Origin: Komarekiella delphini-convector SJRDD-AB1
GTDB lineage: Bacteria; Cyanobacteriota; Cyanobacteriia; Cyanobacteriales; Nostocaceae
Assembly: GCF_014831675.1 (NCBI RefSeq)
Contig: NZ_VJXY01000057.1
Span: 1-39,044, forward strand
DNA length: 39,044 nt
Direction of reading: 5' to 3'
The notes under the pieces are model-generated. The model made no database searches, was not told the DNA's origin, and saw only the letters and a list, made by a program, of their open reading frames with translations. This document shows positions 8,930-16,921 of the stretch, piece by piece (position 1 is the first letter of the stretch; every line of letters begins with the position of its first letter). The position numbers were made by a program, and so were the translations under genes.

Positions 8930-9646
8930 ATGGATGTAGAATTACAAATTATCAAACATTTGGCAAGAGCTCCTCATCCAACAGTTGGCATCATAGATGA
9001 ATATTGTGCAGAGTATAAAGACTTATTTAAATAAGTCAGGAATTATGAGTGCTTCAAATATTTACACCTGGGGATAATATCAACGATAAAAAGAAAATCT
9101 TTACCAGAGATAGCAAAGATAGTGAGTATAAAATCGACACAATCATTACACCATTTCTTAGCAAATTCAGATTGATCAATAGAGAAATTCAAACAAATAA
9201 GATTAAATAAATTGAAAAAACAATTAGATGGCCGTGCAATTACATTAGTAATAGATGAGACAGGAGATAGGAAAAAAGGGAAGAAGACAGATTATGTAGC
9301 TAGACAATATTTAGGAAGCGTAGGAAAAATAGATAATGGAATAGTTCCAGTCAACGCCTATGGAGTTTACGCTAACATAACTTTTCCATTAATTTTCAAA
9401 GTATTTAAACCAAAAGTAACACTAAAGGAGTCAGATAAATATAAAACTAAAATAGAGTTAGCATCAGAGATAATTACAGAATTAATGGAATTAGGCTTCA
9501 ATATTGAATTAGTATTGGCTGATAGTTCATATGGTGAAAGTAGCCAATTTATTGGAAAACTGGGTGAATATAACTTAGGTTGTGTGGTATCAATCAGAAC
9601 TAATCATGGAGATATACATCAAAAATTGACTCATCCATTAAACTGA
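8930..9646 (+). pseudogene. Degenerate IS701-like transposase
   Basis: One frame from the ATG at 8930 encodes MDVELQIIKHLARAPHPTVG, stops at TAA (9032-9034) and at TGA after HHFLANSD, then runs open as KKQLDGRAITLVIDETGDRKKGKKTDYVARQYLGSVGK and IELVLADSSYGES. The VIDETGDRKKG and VLADSSYGE segments are the first two catalytic Asp regions of IS701-type (DDE_5) transposases. After SIRTNHG the sequence loses homology and stops, so the third catalytic region is deleted. It is a remnant, not mobile. Confidence 0.82.
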
Positions 9647-9668
9647 TAATTCAAAAATTAAATCATAA

Positions 9669-9698
9669 ATTATCCTTGTCTTAATTATCTCTTAACTA
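9669..9698 (+). promoter_or_regulatory. Candidate Pho box upstream of phnC
   Basis: Three 8-mers are spaced by exactly 3 bases: ATTATCCT at 9669, CTTAATTA at 9680 and CTTAACTA at 9691. Against the cyanobacterial Pho-box unit CTTAACCT they match 6, 5 and 6 of 8 positions, with the expected 11-base period. A TAATGT (-10-like) follows 11 bases later at 9710. This fits SphR/PhoB control of phosphonate uptake under phosphate limitation. The matches are imperfect, so this is a candidate. Confidence 0.5.
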
Positions 9699-9742
9699 AG
9701 AAATATTATTAATGTTAGCCATAGACATCTAAATGTCAAAAA

Positions 9743-10540
9743 ATGGCAAGTACAGTGGCTATCGAAGTTAGTAATCTTTTAAAAGTTTTCAAAGGTAAGA
9801 CAGCCTTAAAAAACGTAGCCTGCACAATTAATGAGGGAGAAATGGTTGCACTTATAGGTGCATCTGGTTCAGGCAAATCTACCCTTTTACGGCATATCAA
9901 TGGCTTGCATATTGGAGATGCAGGAACAGTTTATATTTTTGGCGCAATCCTACAGAGCGAAGGGAAAATACACTCTAAAATTAGGTCTTTACGAAGCCAG
10001 ATAGGCTGTATTTTTCAACAATTTAATTTAGTCAATCGGCTAACAGTTATCGAAAATGTTCTCGTTGGTAACTTAGCAAAATTATCTATTTTACGCTCAA
10101 TCTTACATTTATTTACTAAAGAAGAAAAAGTCCAAGCTCTTGCTGCACTAGAGCGAGTAGGCATTCTTGAACACGCTTATAAACGGGCATCTATGCTTTC
10201 TGGAGGGCAACAGCAACGAGTGGCGATCGCTCGTTGTTTAGTGCAAGGAGCGAAAATCATCCTTGCAGACGAACCAATCGCCTCTCTTGATCCTGAATCG
10301 GCGCGTAAAGTGATGGAATTACTCGTGCAGCTAAATCGTCAAAGCGGAATTACTGTAGTCGCTTCTTTACATCAGATTCAAATGGTGCGTAGTTACTTTG
10401 ATCGAGCGATCGCTCTCAAAGATGGAGAAGTAATGTTTGATGGTGCAACCACAGAGATGAATGATGAAAAGCTCAATGAACTTTATGGCACAGCCGCCGA
10501 AGAACTCATTATGAGAGGACATGGAGAACTGGTAGTATAA
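9743..10540 (+). CDS. phnC: Phosphonate ABC importer, ATP-binding protein PhnC
   Basis: 265 residues. It energises uptake of phosphonates (or phosphite) by the PhnCDE importer at the inner face of the plasma membrane. Visible: Walker A GASGSGKST, a Q-loop in IFQQFNLV, the PhnC-typical NRLTVIENVLVGNLAK, the signature LSGGQQQRVAIAR, Walker B KIILADEPIASLD, and a switch His in VASLHQIQMV. The length is normal for PhnC. It is the first gene of phnCDE, with 44 bases to phnD, and sits behind a candidate Pho box. Downstream partners and internal motifs agree, so the assignment is firm, although the preferred substrate cannot be read from sequence. Confidence 0.95.
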   Translation: MASTVAIEVSNLLKVFKGKTALKNVACTINEGEMVALIGASGSGKSTLLRHINGLHIGDAGTVYIFGAILQSEGKIHSKIRSLRSQIGCIFQQFNLVNRLTVIENVLVGNLAKLSILRSILHLFTKEEKVQALAALERVGILEHAYKRASMLSGGQQQRVAIARCLVQGAKIILADEPIASLDPESARKVMELLVQLNRQSGITVVASLHQIQMVRSYFDRAIALKDGEVMFDGATTEMNDEKLNELYGTAAEELIMRGHGELVV

Positions 10541-10584
10541 CCCAAAAATACAGAATTTTTACTTAGATATCACAACTAAAACTT

Positions 10585-11586
10585 ATGGACAGAAGGTTAT
10601 TTATTCAGCAGGCTTCTTTGTTTACTATGACTTTGGCAAGTGCCAAGATACTTTCAGCTTGTAATTCTAATGCTGATAATAGTAGCACAGCAATTAAAGA
10701 AATTAACTTTGGTGTTCTGTCTACAGAATCTCAAGCTAATCAAAAACCAATTTGGGAACCTTTTGCTGCTGCTATGTCTCAGCAAGTTGGGATTACCATA
10801 AAACCCTTCTATGTTACACAGTATGCAGCAGTTATAGAAGCTATGCGCTTTGGTAAAGTTCAAGCAGCTTGGTTGGGTGGTAAATCTTATATTGAAGCAG
10901 TAAAAGTAGCTGATGCAGAAGCTTTTGCTCAAGTTGTAAGTGCAGATGGCACTAAAGGCTACTATTCTCATTTAATTGCTAATAAAGATAATCCCATCAC
11001 TGCGGAAGCTATAGCAGCAGGTGGCGATAAATATGTGATTCAAAATGCAGCCAAGCTCACCTTTGCTTTTAATGAGCCAAATTCTACCTCTGGGTTTTTA
11101 GTTCCCAGTTACTATATTTTTACTAAAAATAATGTTGAGCCTAAGAAAGTTTTTAAACGCTTGATTTTTGCCGGTAATCATGAAGCTTGCGCTCTAGCTG
11201 TAGCTAATAAACAGGTAGATGTAGCTACCGTCAGCAATGAAGCATTAAGTCGTCTAGAAAATACCAATCCTAAAGCTAGACAGAAGATTGAAATTATTTG
11301 GAAATCACCGATAATTCCCAGCGATCCGATTGTTTATCGTCGTGATTTACCTGATGATCTTAAAAAGAAGTTGCAAAACTTTTTCTATAACTATAAAGAT
11401 GATAAAGTTTTATCACAATTTAAAATTTCTGGTTTTGTACAGGCTGAAGATAAAAATTGGCATACAATTCGAGAACTAGAAATTGCTAAAAAAATCCAAG
11501 AGACTCAAGCTAAAGAAAATCTTAGTGAGCAAGAGAAACAGCAAACAATAGCAGAACTCAACCAGCAACTCAAAGAAATTCAATAA
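10585..11586 (+). CDS. phnD: Phosphonate-binding lipoprotein PhnD
   Basis: 333 residues. The N-terminus is a lipoprotein signal ending in the lipobox L-S-A-C (Cys26), so the mature protein should be lipid-anchored in the periplasm. The core matches periplasmic phosphonate/phosphite binders: INFGVLSTESQANQKPIWEP, YAAVIEAMRFGKVQAAWLGG, and the ligand-pocket segment FNEPNSTSGFLVPSYYI. The last 35 residues form a charged, probably coiled helix (EKQQTIAELNQQLKEIQ). It delivers the ligand to PhnE. phnE follows after 24 bases, so the three genes are very likely co-transcribed. Confidence 0.93.
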   Translation: MDRRLFIQQASLFTMTLASAKILSACNSNADNSSTAIKEINFGVLSTESQANQKPIWEPFAAAMSQQVGITIKPFYVTQYAAVIEAMRFGKVQAAWLGGKSYIEAVKVADAEAFAQVVSADGTKGYYSHLIANKDNPITAEAIAAGGDKYVIQNAAKLTFAFNEPNSTSGFLVPSYYIFTKNNVEPKKVFKRLIFAGNHEACALAVANKQVDVATVSNEALSRLENTNPKARQKIEIIWKSPIIPSDPIVYRRDLPDDLKKKLQNFFYNYKDDKVLSQFKISGFVQAEDKNWHTIRELEIAKKIQETQAKENLSEQEKQQTIAELNQQLKEIQ

Positions 11587-11610
11587 AATTAGATTTATAG
11601 GTAGAGAAAA

Positions 11611-12435
11611 GTGCGCCCACGAAATCAGATAATTATTTACGCATCTCCTAGCGTAGTAGCAATGTTAGAGAAAGAAGCAAAGCTTGTGAATACCCAAAAG
11701 GTTTTGTTTATTTTAGTGATTTTTGCTGTACTGATTTTTGCCTATAATCAAAGCGAGTTAAATTTCCTTGTACTTCTGCAACGGGGAGACAACATGGTGG
11801 AATATATACGTTCATATTTTCCGCCAGACTTTAGCGATTGGAATTATTATTTTTCAGAAACACTGATTACTATATCGATGGGAATTTGGGGAACTTTAAT
11901 GGCTGCGATCGCAGCTGTTCCTCTCTCTATCCTAGCCTCTCATAATATTTGTCCAGTATGGATTGTACAACCAACACGTCGCCTCTTAGATGCTATGCGT
12001 GCGATTAATGAAATCGTCTTTGCACTAATCTTTGTAGTTGCTGTTGGGTTGGGGCCATTTGCTGGAGTTTTGGCGTTATTTATTCATACTGCTGGTATTT
12101 TGGGTAAGCTTTTCTCAGAAGCAGTAGAATCAATTGAGTCAGGCCCGGTAGAAGGAATTAGAGCTACTGGTGCAAGTCAGATTCAAGAAGTTATTTATGG
12201 AGTGATTCCCCAAGTAATGCCTTTGTGGACTTCTTTCACTCTCTACAGATTTGAGTCAAATGTGCGTTCTGCTTCTGTATTAGGAATTGTCGGGGCTGGT
12301 GGTATTGGCGTTTCACTATATCAAAGTTTTGGTGCATTTGAATACCAAAAAGTCTGTACAATTCTGATTATTTTGATTGTTACTACTGGTGTTATTGATT
12401 TACTCTCTGCAAAAGTGAGACAGTGGTTAATCTAG
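11611..12435 (+). CDS. phnE: Phosphonate ABC importer permease PhnE
   Basis: 274 residues from a GTG start; an alternative ATG lies at 11662 (MLEKEAKL). About six hydrophobic segments are visible, the first at residues 30-48. The family's coupling region, where PhnC docks, is seen in EGIRATGASQIQEVIYGVIPQVMP (EAA-type loop), followed by SNVRSASVLGIVGAGGIG, typical of PhnE/PtxC permeases. Only one permease gene is present, whereas some cyanobacterial phn clusters have two phnE copies, so PhnE presumably acts as a homodimer. This is the last gene before the repeat-rich gap. Confidence 0.93.
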   Translation: MRPRNQIIIYASPSVVAMLEKEAKLVNTQKVLFILVIFAVLIFAYNQSELNFLVLLQRGDNMVEYIRSYFPPDFSDWNYYFSETLITISMGIWGTLMAAIAAVPLSILASHNICPVWIVQPTRRLLDAMRAINEIVFALIFVVAVGLGPFAGVLALFIHTAGILGKLFSEAVESIESGPVEGIRATGASQIQEVIYGVIPQVMPLWTSFTLYRFESNVRSASVLGIVGAGGIGVSLYQSFGAFEYQKVCTILIILIVTTGVIDLLSAKVRQWLI

Positions 12436-12613
12436 CCATTAGGGTATGTCGTCAGTTAGGTTGGCAAATTGGCGTAAATATTTTGTTATCCAATTCTGTA
12501 TGAAGATGCGCTAAACCATATTTAAGTACAAGAAATAAAAAAATCAAACGTGCTGTAAATTCTGATCGAATTGAGGCAAATATTCTGCATCTATTACCAG
12601 GGATAGTGTTAGG

Positions 12614-12740
12614 CTAGCTATAACTCAATACGGTTCAGTTAAAGGTTATTGGTGTAGATAATTGGTATATTAAGACGCGATTTATCGCGTCTCTACATGA
12701 GGTTTTTGGGCTTATCTGAACTATATTGAGCTATAACTAG
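12614..12740. mobile_element. MITE-like element 1 (127 bp)
   Basis: Imperfect 29-base terminal inverted repeats: 12614-12642 (contains CTCAATACGGTTCAGTTAA) and 12712-12740 (contains TTATCTGAACTATATTGAG), with 24 of 29 positions matching. The interior is non-coding and carries a perfect 9-bp stem AGACGCGAT/ATCGCGTCT (12673-12692), itself a common Nostocales repeat. The arm core TAAATACGGTTCAGTTAAGG-like sequence also occurs alone near 28731. Confidence 0.65.
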
Positions 12741-12877
12741 GGCAAAATAACGGTAGAACAATTATGTTCATAACATTGTTGTAATCAATCTGAAGAAATG
12801 CTACCCTGAATTCAAGTTTGCATTTACGTATAAATCAAAAAGTTGCCGTAGCAAGATAACTTACGCAAAGATGCTGA

Positions 12878-12974
12878 CTAGTACAGCACGGCGGAAACAA
12901 ACATACCATTTTAAATGACGCCAAAGCTTAGAATACAATTCTTTTGACTTGTGACTTCCACCTTGCGGTACTAG
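12878..12974. mobile_element. MITE-like element 2 (97 bp)
   Basis: Terminal inverted repeats of 19 bases with 3 mismatches: CTAGTACAGCACGGCGGAA at 12878 and TTCCACCTTGCGGTACTAG at 12956. The ends CTAGTAC...GTACTAG and the AT-rich interior with TTTTGACTTGTGACTT are characteristic of a short non-autonomous repeat family in Nostocales. It is non-coding and unrelated in sequence to element 1. Confidence 0.65.
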
Positions 12975-13165
12975 TTAATTAATAGCAAGCAAAGAATAGA
13001 CCTCTTGCATAATTATTTTGTGGTATGGTTAAGGGTTTAGAAAAAATCCATATCAAAATCTGTACAGAGAATTTTTGTTACCTCATTAGGATGTTTGATA
13101 GAGATAGAAAGCAAATTTTTAAAACCCTTCATCGGATCATAATTTATTTTTGCAATAGGTCTAAT

Positions 13166-14887
13166 ATGGCAGCAGAGCATGGCTTAATTCTGGACTTCAC
13201 AACTGTTCTAGGTGCTTCAGCATTCGGAGGATACCTAGCTAACCGACTGCGGCAACCTGTTTTACTCGGTTATTTAGTGGCTGGATTGGCTCTAGGGCCT
13301 TATGGCTTGAAGCTGTTAAGTGATGTACCACGTATTCAATCTCTAGCATCAATTGGTGTAGCTTTTTTGTTATTTGCCTTAGGTGTGGAATTTTCTTTAA
13401 CAGAGTTGAAGCGGGTTAAGGATATTGCTATTAAAGGTAGCCTGTTGCAGATTGGGCTAACTACGGCTTTGGTGGCATTTTTAACAATTGCGTTGGGTTG
13501 GGTTGACAACTTTACACAAGGCATTTTTTTAGGGGTGGTTCTATCACTGTCCTCCACAGCAGTAGTGTTGAAAACTTTGTCAGAACGAGGTGAAACGAAT
13601 ACACTCCACGGTCAAGTCATGCTGGCAATTTTAATTGCTCAGGATTTGGCACTGGGATTGATGTTAGCATTTTTACCTGTCCTCAACCAACCAGAAAGGC
13701 TTGCTTGGGCAATCAGTATGGCTTTGCTGAAAGTTTTGCTATTTTTAGGATTAGCGATCGCCTTTGGTCGTTGGATAGTGCCGAAGTTAATTAGTAACGT
13801 GGCAACTACGGAAAGCACAGAGTTATTCGTCCTGACCGTAATTGCTCTATGTTTGGGTGTGGCTTTAGTAACAGCTAAACTGGGTCTGTCCATCGAAATG
13901 GGTGCATTTGTTGCCGGGTTAATGGTTTCGGAAATTGACCATGCAGATCATGCCCTCGCCAAAGTTTTACCTTTAAGAGATACCTTTGCTTGTCTGTTCT
14001 TTGCTTCTATTGGGATGCTGATCGATCCAGTTGCACTCATCCAAAATTTGGGGCTAGTTTTGGGACTGGTAACTCTGGTTATGCTGGGTAAGGCAATTGT
14101 TTTGATGCCAATCATTTTGAAATTTGGCTATTCCCTCAAGACTACCATCCTTACCAGTCTGGGGATTAATCAGATTGGAGAGTTTTCCTTTGTTTTGGCT
14201 TTAGCAGGTTTACAACTCCAACTTATTTCTGAAAGAACTTACCTTCTACTATTAGAGACAACAGCAATTACACTAGTTCTGACTCCTATATCGCTCAATA
14301 TTGCGCCGCAGTTGTTAGAACGTCTGACCCAGCTGCCGTTTTTTGCCAAATCACTGCGACAATTTACAGAACCCAACATTCTCTCAATTCCAGAAACCAT
14401 TAGCGATCATGTTGTGGTTGCTGGTTACGGAAGAGTCGGGCAAGTGATTGTCAATATTTTGCTCAATCAGGGATATATAGTCTTAGTCATTGAAAACAGT
14501 GAAACCGCCATTCAAAGATTGAGAATGCAGCGCATCCCCTACATTTTTGGTGATGCTGATTCCGAATTAGTGTTAGAGAAAACTCATTTAGAAACTGCCA
14601 AAGCCCTAGCAATTGCCTTACCTGATCCTGCCAGTTCGCGATTACTTCTAAAACGGGCATTAGCACTCGCGCCTAAATTAGATGTAATTGCACGATCGCA
14701 CCACGATAATGAAATTGACCTCCTCACGCAAATGGGAGCCAAGGAAGTCGTACAACCAGAATTTGAAGCCGCCCTACAATTAGGCGCACATCTCCTAGCC
14801 ACTTTAGGCGCAGCAAAAAACCAGATTGATCAAGTAATTACTGATATTCGCAGCGATAGATATCGTAGTATCCGACCAGGGAGATGA
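13166..14887 (+). CDS. CPA2-type K+(Na+)/H+ antiporter with TrkA-N domain (Kef-like)
   Basis: 573 residues from the ATG at 13166 (MAAEHGLILDFTTV), preceded by AATAGGTCTAAT; the frame is open to 13025, but the extra residues are hydrophilic and fall in repeat DNA. Residues 1-390 form roughly 12 membrane segments of the Na+/H+ exchanger superfamily (LGYLVAGLALGPYGL, LSSTAVVLKTLSERGE, GAFVAGLMVSE). After that comes a cytosolic TrkA-N/RCK nucleotide-binding domain starting DHVVVAGYGRVGQVIVN (G-x-G-x-x-G) and PYIFGDADSE. A TrkA-C domain is not obvious. It exports K+ or Na+ in exchange for protons, gated by a nucleotide. It lies between phnE and phnF with no evident link to phosphonate metabolism. 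Confidence 0.88.
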   Translation: MAAEHGLILDFTTVLGASAFGGYLANRLRQPVLLGYLVAGLALGPYGLKLLSDVPRIQSLASIGVAFLLFALGVEFSLTELKRVKDIAIKGSLLQIGLTTALVAFLTIALGWVDNFTQGIFLGVVLSLSSTAVVLKTLSERGETNTLHGQVMLAILIAQDLALGLMLAFLPVLNQPERLAWAISMALLKVLLFLGLAIAFGRWIVPKLISNVATTESTELFVLTVIALCLGVALVTAKLGLSIEMGAFVAGLMVSEIDHADHALAKVLPLRDTFACLFFASIGMLIDPVALIQNLGLVLGLVTLVMLGKAIVLMPIILKFGYSLKTTILTSLGINQIGEFSFVLALAGLQLQLISERTYLLLLETTAITLVLTPISLNIAPQLLERLTQLPFFAKSLRQFTEPNILSIPETISDHVVVAGYGRVGQVIVNILLNQGYIVLVIENSETAIQRLRMQRIPYIFGDADSELVLEKTHLETAKALAIALPDPASSRLLLKRALALAPKLDVIARSHHDNEIDLLTQMGAKEVVQPEFEAALQLGAHLLATLGAAKNQIDQVITDIRSDRYRSIRPGR

Positions 14888-14936
14888 AGGTTAGGGTGTC
14901 GACTTTGTGACAAATTAGCTCCTTCCGTCATATTGC

Positions 14937-15695
14937 TTAACTAACGACACGCCCTAGTTTTGCACCTACACCCTCTTTCAAGTCATTTTCAAAAAATAAC
15001 TCCATGCGATCGCCCCGCAGTCGAGTTACCCCATATTCAATAACATTACCTGTTTGATCGACGTTCACCGACTCCGCCAACAGGATCGGTTGATTGAGGG
15101 GTATTTGTAGCCACTTTGCATCTTGAGGCTGGACTAGACGAGCAGAAACGCAGGTACTACGACGGATATGATCACATCCATATACCTGTTGTAAAAACTG
15201 AGATATTGATTGCTGTTCTTGCAAAATCTTGATTTTTTTCGGCTCTAAAAAATCAGGGAATCGCTTAAGGGGAAAATATCCAGTACCCATACTTATAGGT
15301 TCTTCATCTGCAAAACTTAAACGTTCAATTAACGCTACCGGCTCACCATAAGAAATCTCTAATCCTTTAGCTACAGCATCATCCGCAGGTACTTCTAAAA
15401 CACGCAGCAGTTGAAACCTTACTTGCCAACCCTGTGCTTTCAGCGTTTGGTTGTAACGCACTCGCTTACCAATCGCATAGCGGATGGTTTTAGCCGCTAC
15501 AAAAGTTCCGCGTCCTCGGTCAACTCGTAACAATCCCTCGTCTTTTAGTAGAGCGATCGCTTGTCTAATGGTATGACGATTAACTGCAAACTGTTCAGCT
15601 AACTTCGTTTCCGTCGGTAGTTGTTCCCCAATCTGATAAACCCCCTGATGAATATTTTGTCGCAGTTGATCAGCAATCTGGACATAAATTGGCAT
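14937..15695 (-). CDS. phnF: GntR/HutC-family regulator PhnF
   Basis: From the ATG at 15695 (MPIYVQIADQLRQNI) the protein has 252 residues; another ATG at 15707 adds four residues. AAGGAAATA before 15695 is a good ribosome-binding site. Residues 1-70 are a GntR winged helix (GEQLPTETKLAEQFAVNRHT, VDRGRGTFVA). The rest is a UTRA ligand domain (VALIERLSFADEEPISMGTGYFP, VIEYGVTRLRGDRMEL). PhnF proteins repress phn genes and release DNA on binding a phosphonate-related ligand. It is transcribed divergently from phnG with only 67 bases between them, where a matching operator is visible. Confidence 0.9.
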   Translation of the reverse strand: MPIYVQIADQLRQNIHQGVYQIGEQLPTETKLAEQFAVNRHTIRQAIALLKDEGLLRVDRGRGTFVAAKTIRYAIGKRVRYNQTLKAQGWQVRFQLLRVLEVPADDAVAKGLEISYGEPVALIERLSFADEEPISMGTGYFPLKRFPDFLEPKKIKILQEQQSISQFLQQVYGCDHIRRSTCVSARLVQPQDAKWLQIPLNQPILLAESVNVDQTGNVIEYGVTRLRGDRMELFFENDLKEGVGAKLGRVVS

Positions 15696-15721
15696 TATTT
15701 CCTTCATGTATCAATTTTAGA

Positions 15722-15750
15722 TTGTCAATTTGTCAAAATTGCGTTAATCT
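15722..15750 (+). promoter_or_regulatory. Putative phnG promoter
   Basis: TTGTCA (15722-15727), a 17-base spacer, and TAATCT (15745-15750) make a sigma-70-like promoter ending just before phnG. On the other strand TTGACA (15736-15731), 17 bases and TGATAC (15713-15708) give a matching promoter for phnF, so the two promoters overlap and could be controlled together. Confidence 0.5.
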
Positions 15751-15755
15751 ACTTT

Positions 15756-15773
15756 CATCTAGATGTCTAGACA
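15756..15773. promoter_or_regulatory. Putative PhnF operator over the phnG start codon
   Basis: Two CTAG-centred perfect palindromes overlap: CATCTAGATG (15756-15765) and TGTCTAGACA (15764-15773). The second contains GTCTAGAC, which fits the GT-N-TA-N-AC operator form of HutC-subfamily GntR regulators, to which PhnF belongs. It covers the phnG ATG (15763) and lies just after the promoter, where bound PhnF would block initiation. Confidence 0.55.
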
Positions 15774-16272
15774 AGTTAAGAATAGTTTAAAACAAAATAC
15801 CACAAACCAACTTATGCCTACTGTGAGCCAGCGACAAGCATGGATGGCAACATTAGCTAAAGCCGAGTTAGAGCTATTAGAAAAACTGGTAAACAAATTA
15901 ATTACTTTGCCCAACTATAGCTTTTTACGCTCCCCAGAGATTGGTCTAACAATGGTGCGGGGACGCGCTGGGGGTACAGGAGAGCCATTTAACTTAGGAG
16001 AAATTACCATGACTCGCTGTGTTGTGCAGTTAGAGAGCCAAGGAGATGAAGCAATCACTGGATTTGGTTATGTCGCCGGGCGATCGCACCGTCATGCAGA
16101 ACTAGCTGCTGTTTGTGATGCGTTACTACAAACTCCAAATTGGCACGATCAGATACAGGCTGAGGTAATTCAACCCTTGCAACTAGAACACCAAAAGCAG
16201 CAGGAACTCAAGCAGCGTCAAGCAGCCGCCACCAAGGTCAATTTCTTTACGATGGTGAGAGGGGAAGGGTGA
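15763..16272 (+). CDS. phnG: C-P lyase core subunit PhnG
   Basis: 169 residues. PhnG is part of the PhnGHIJ core complex; with PhnI, H and L it supports transfer of the phosphonate to ATP to give ribose 1-phosphonate triphosphate. Visible family segments: QRQAWMATLAKAELELLEKL, SPEIGLTMVRGRAGGTGEPFNLGEITMTRCVVQL, GFGYVAGRSHRHAELAAVCDALLQ. The length is slightly above the E. coli protein (about 150), with a longer N-terminus. First gene of the operon. phnH starts 49 bases later, and that gap is filled by a 9-base tandem repeat. Confidence 0.95.
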   Translation: MSRQVKNSLKQNTTNQLMPTVSQRQAWMATLAKAELELLEKLVNKLITLPNYSFLRSPEIGLTMVRGRAGGTGEPFNLGEITMTRCVVQLESQGDEAITGFGYVAGRSHRHAELAAVCDALLQTPNWHDQIQAEVIQPLQLEHQKQQELKQRQAAATKVNFFTMVRGEG

Positions 16273-16277
16273 GGAGT

Positions 16278-16317
16278 GAGCAGGGGGAGCAGGGGGAGCA
16301 TGGGGAGATAAGGGAAA
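16278..16317. repeat. CAGGGGGAG tandem repeat between phnG and phnH
   Basis: Two copies of CAGGGGGAG and a variant CATGGGGAG, followed by ATAAGGGAA, which may serve as the ribosome-binding site for phnH. The same repeat family occurs inside phnI (18014-18046) and, inverted, at 36388-36422. Confidence 0.75.
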
Positions 16318-16321
16318 ACTA

Positions 16322-16921
16322 ATGAATAAAGTTACGTACTTACCTGGCTTACAAGATTCGATTCATGATGCTCAGAGGACATTTCGGGCGTTGCTTGATG
16401 CTAATGCTCGACCGGGGACAGCTTATTGGATAACTGCTGAGATGAGTGTGCCTTTGGGTTTAACGCCTGCTTGTGGGGCTGCTTGTTTGACGTTGCTGGA
16501 TTTGGATGTTGTGGTATGGCTACAGCCAAGTTTTGTAGATGAAGTGAGAGCTTGGTTGTTGTTCCATACTGGCTGTCGCTTCACGCAGTATCCAGAGAAA
16601 GCTGACTTTGCCATAATTCAAGATTTGGCAGCTTTACCAGAGTTATCTATTTTTAATTGGGGTACAGCAGAAAAACCTGAAGCCTCAACAACATTATTGA
16701 TACAGGTGGAAAGTTTTGAGATGGGACAACCTGTGATGTTGACGGGGCCAGGAGTTTTAGACCAGCAAGCAATCGCCCCGATACTTCCCGTCTATTTTTG
16801 GGACTTCTGGATGCAGAATCACCAAGCCTATCCACAAGGCGTAGATGTATTTTTATTTACAAAAAATTCAGTAATAGGACTACCACGCACCGCCAAACCA
16901 GAGATGTACCATGACTCTTGA
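16322..16921 (+). CDS. phnH: C-P lyase core subunit PhnH
   Basis: 199 residues. PhnH is the core-complex subunit with a PLP-transferase-like fold but no cofactor. Matches: LPGLQDSIHDAQRTFRALLDA, MSVPLGLTPACGAACLTLLD, VWLQPSFVDEVRAWLLFHTGC, and the C-terminal MLTGPGVLDQ and QGVDVFLFTKNSVIGLPRT (fits the family's G-P-G-I and D-x-x-L... ends). The gene is co-directional with phnG and overlaps the next gene by 11 bases, so translation is probably coupled. Confidence 0.95.
   Translation: MNKVTYLPGLQDSIHDAQRTFRALLDANARPGTAYWITAEMSVPLGLTPACGAACLTLLDLDVVVWLQPSFVDEVRAWLLFHTGCRFTQYPEKADFAIIQDLAALPELSIFNWGTAEKPEASTTLLIQVESFEMGQPVMLTGPGVLDQQAIAPILPVYFWDFWMQNHQAYPQGVDVFLFTKNSVIGLPRTAKPEMYHDS

Larger units (their letters stand above)
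12436..13165. other. Repeat-filled gap between phnE and the antiporter gene
   Basis: About 730 bases. It holds two MITE-like elements (12614-12740 and 12878-12974). A reading frame extends upstream of the antiporter start to 13025, but its first 47 residues do not look like membrane protein. No phn gene and no RNA gene were seen. Confidence 0.6.

Noticed and set aside
12740-13165. Possible riboswitch before the antiporter gene
   Set aside because: Structure here is explained by the MITE at 12878-12974; no conserved riboswitch core seen.
13025-13165. 47-residue N-terminal extension of the antiporter
   Set aside because: Hydrophilic, lies next to repeat DNA, and the ATG at 13166 has a better context and family-like start.
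14889-14957. TAGGGTGTCG and CGACACGCCCTA inverted pair between convergent genes
   Set aside because: Imperfect, with a loop of nearly 50 bases and overlapping phnF coding; too weak to call a terminator.
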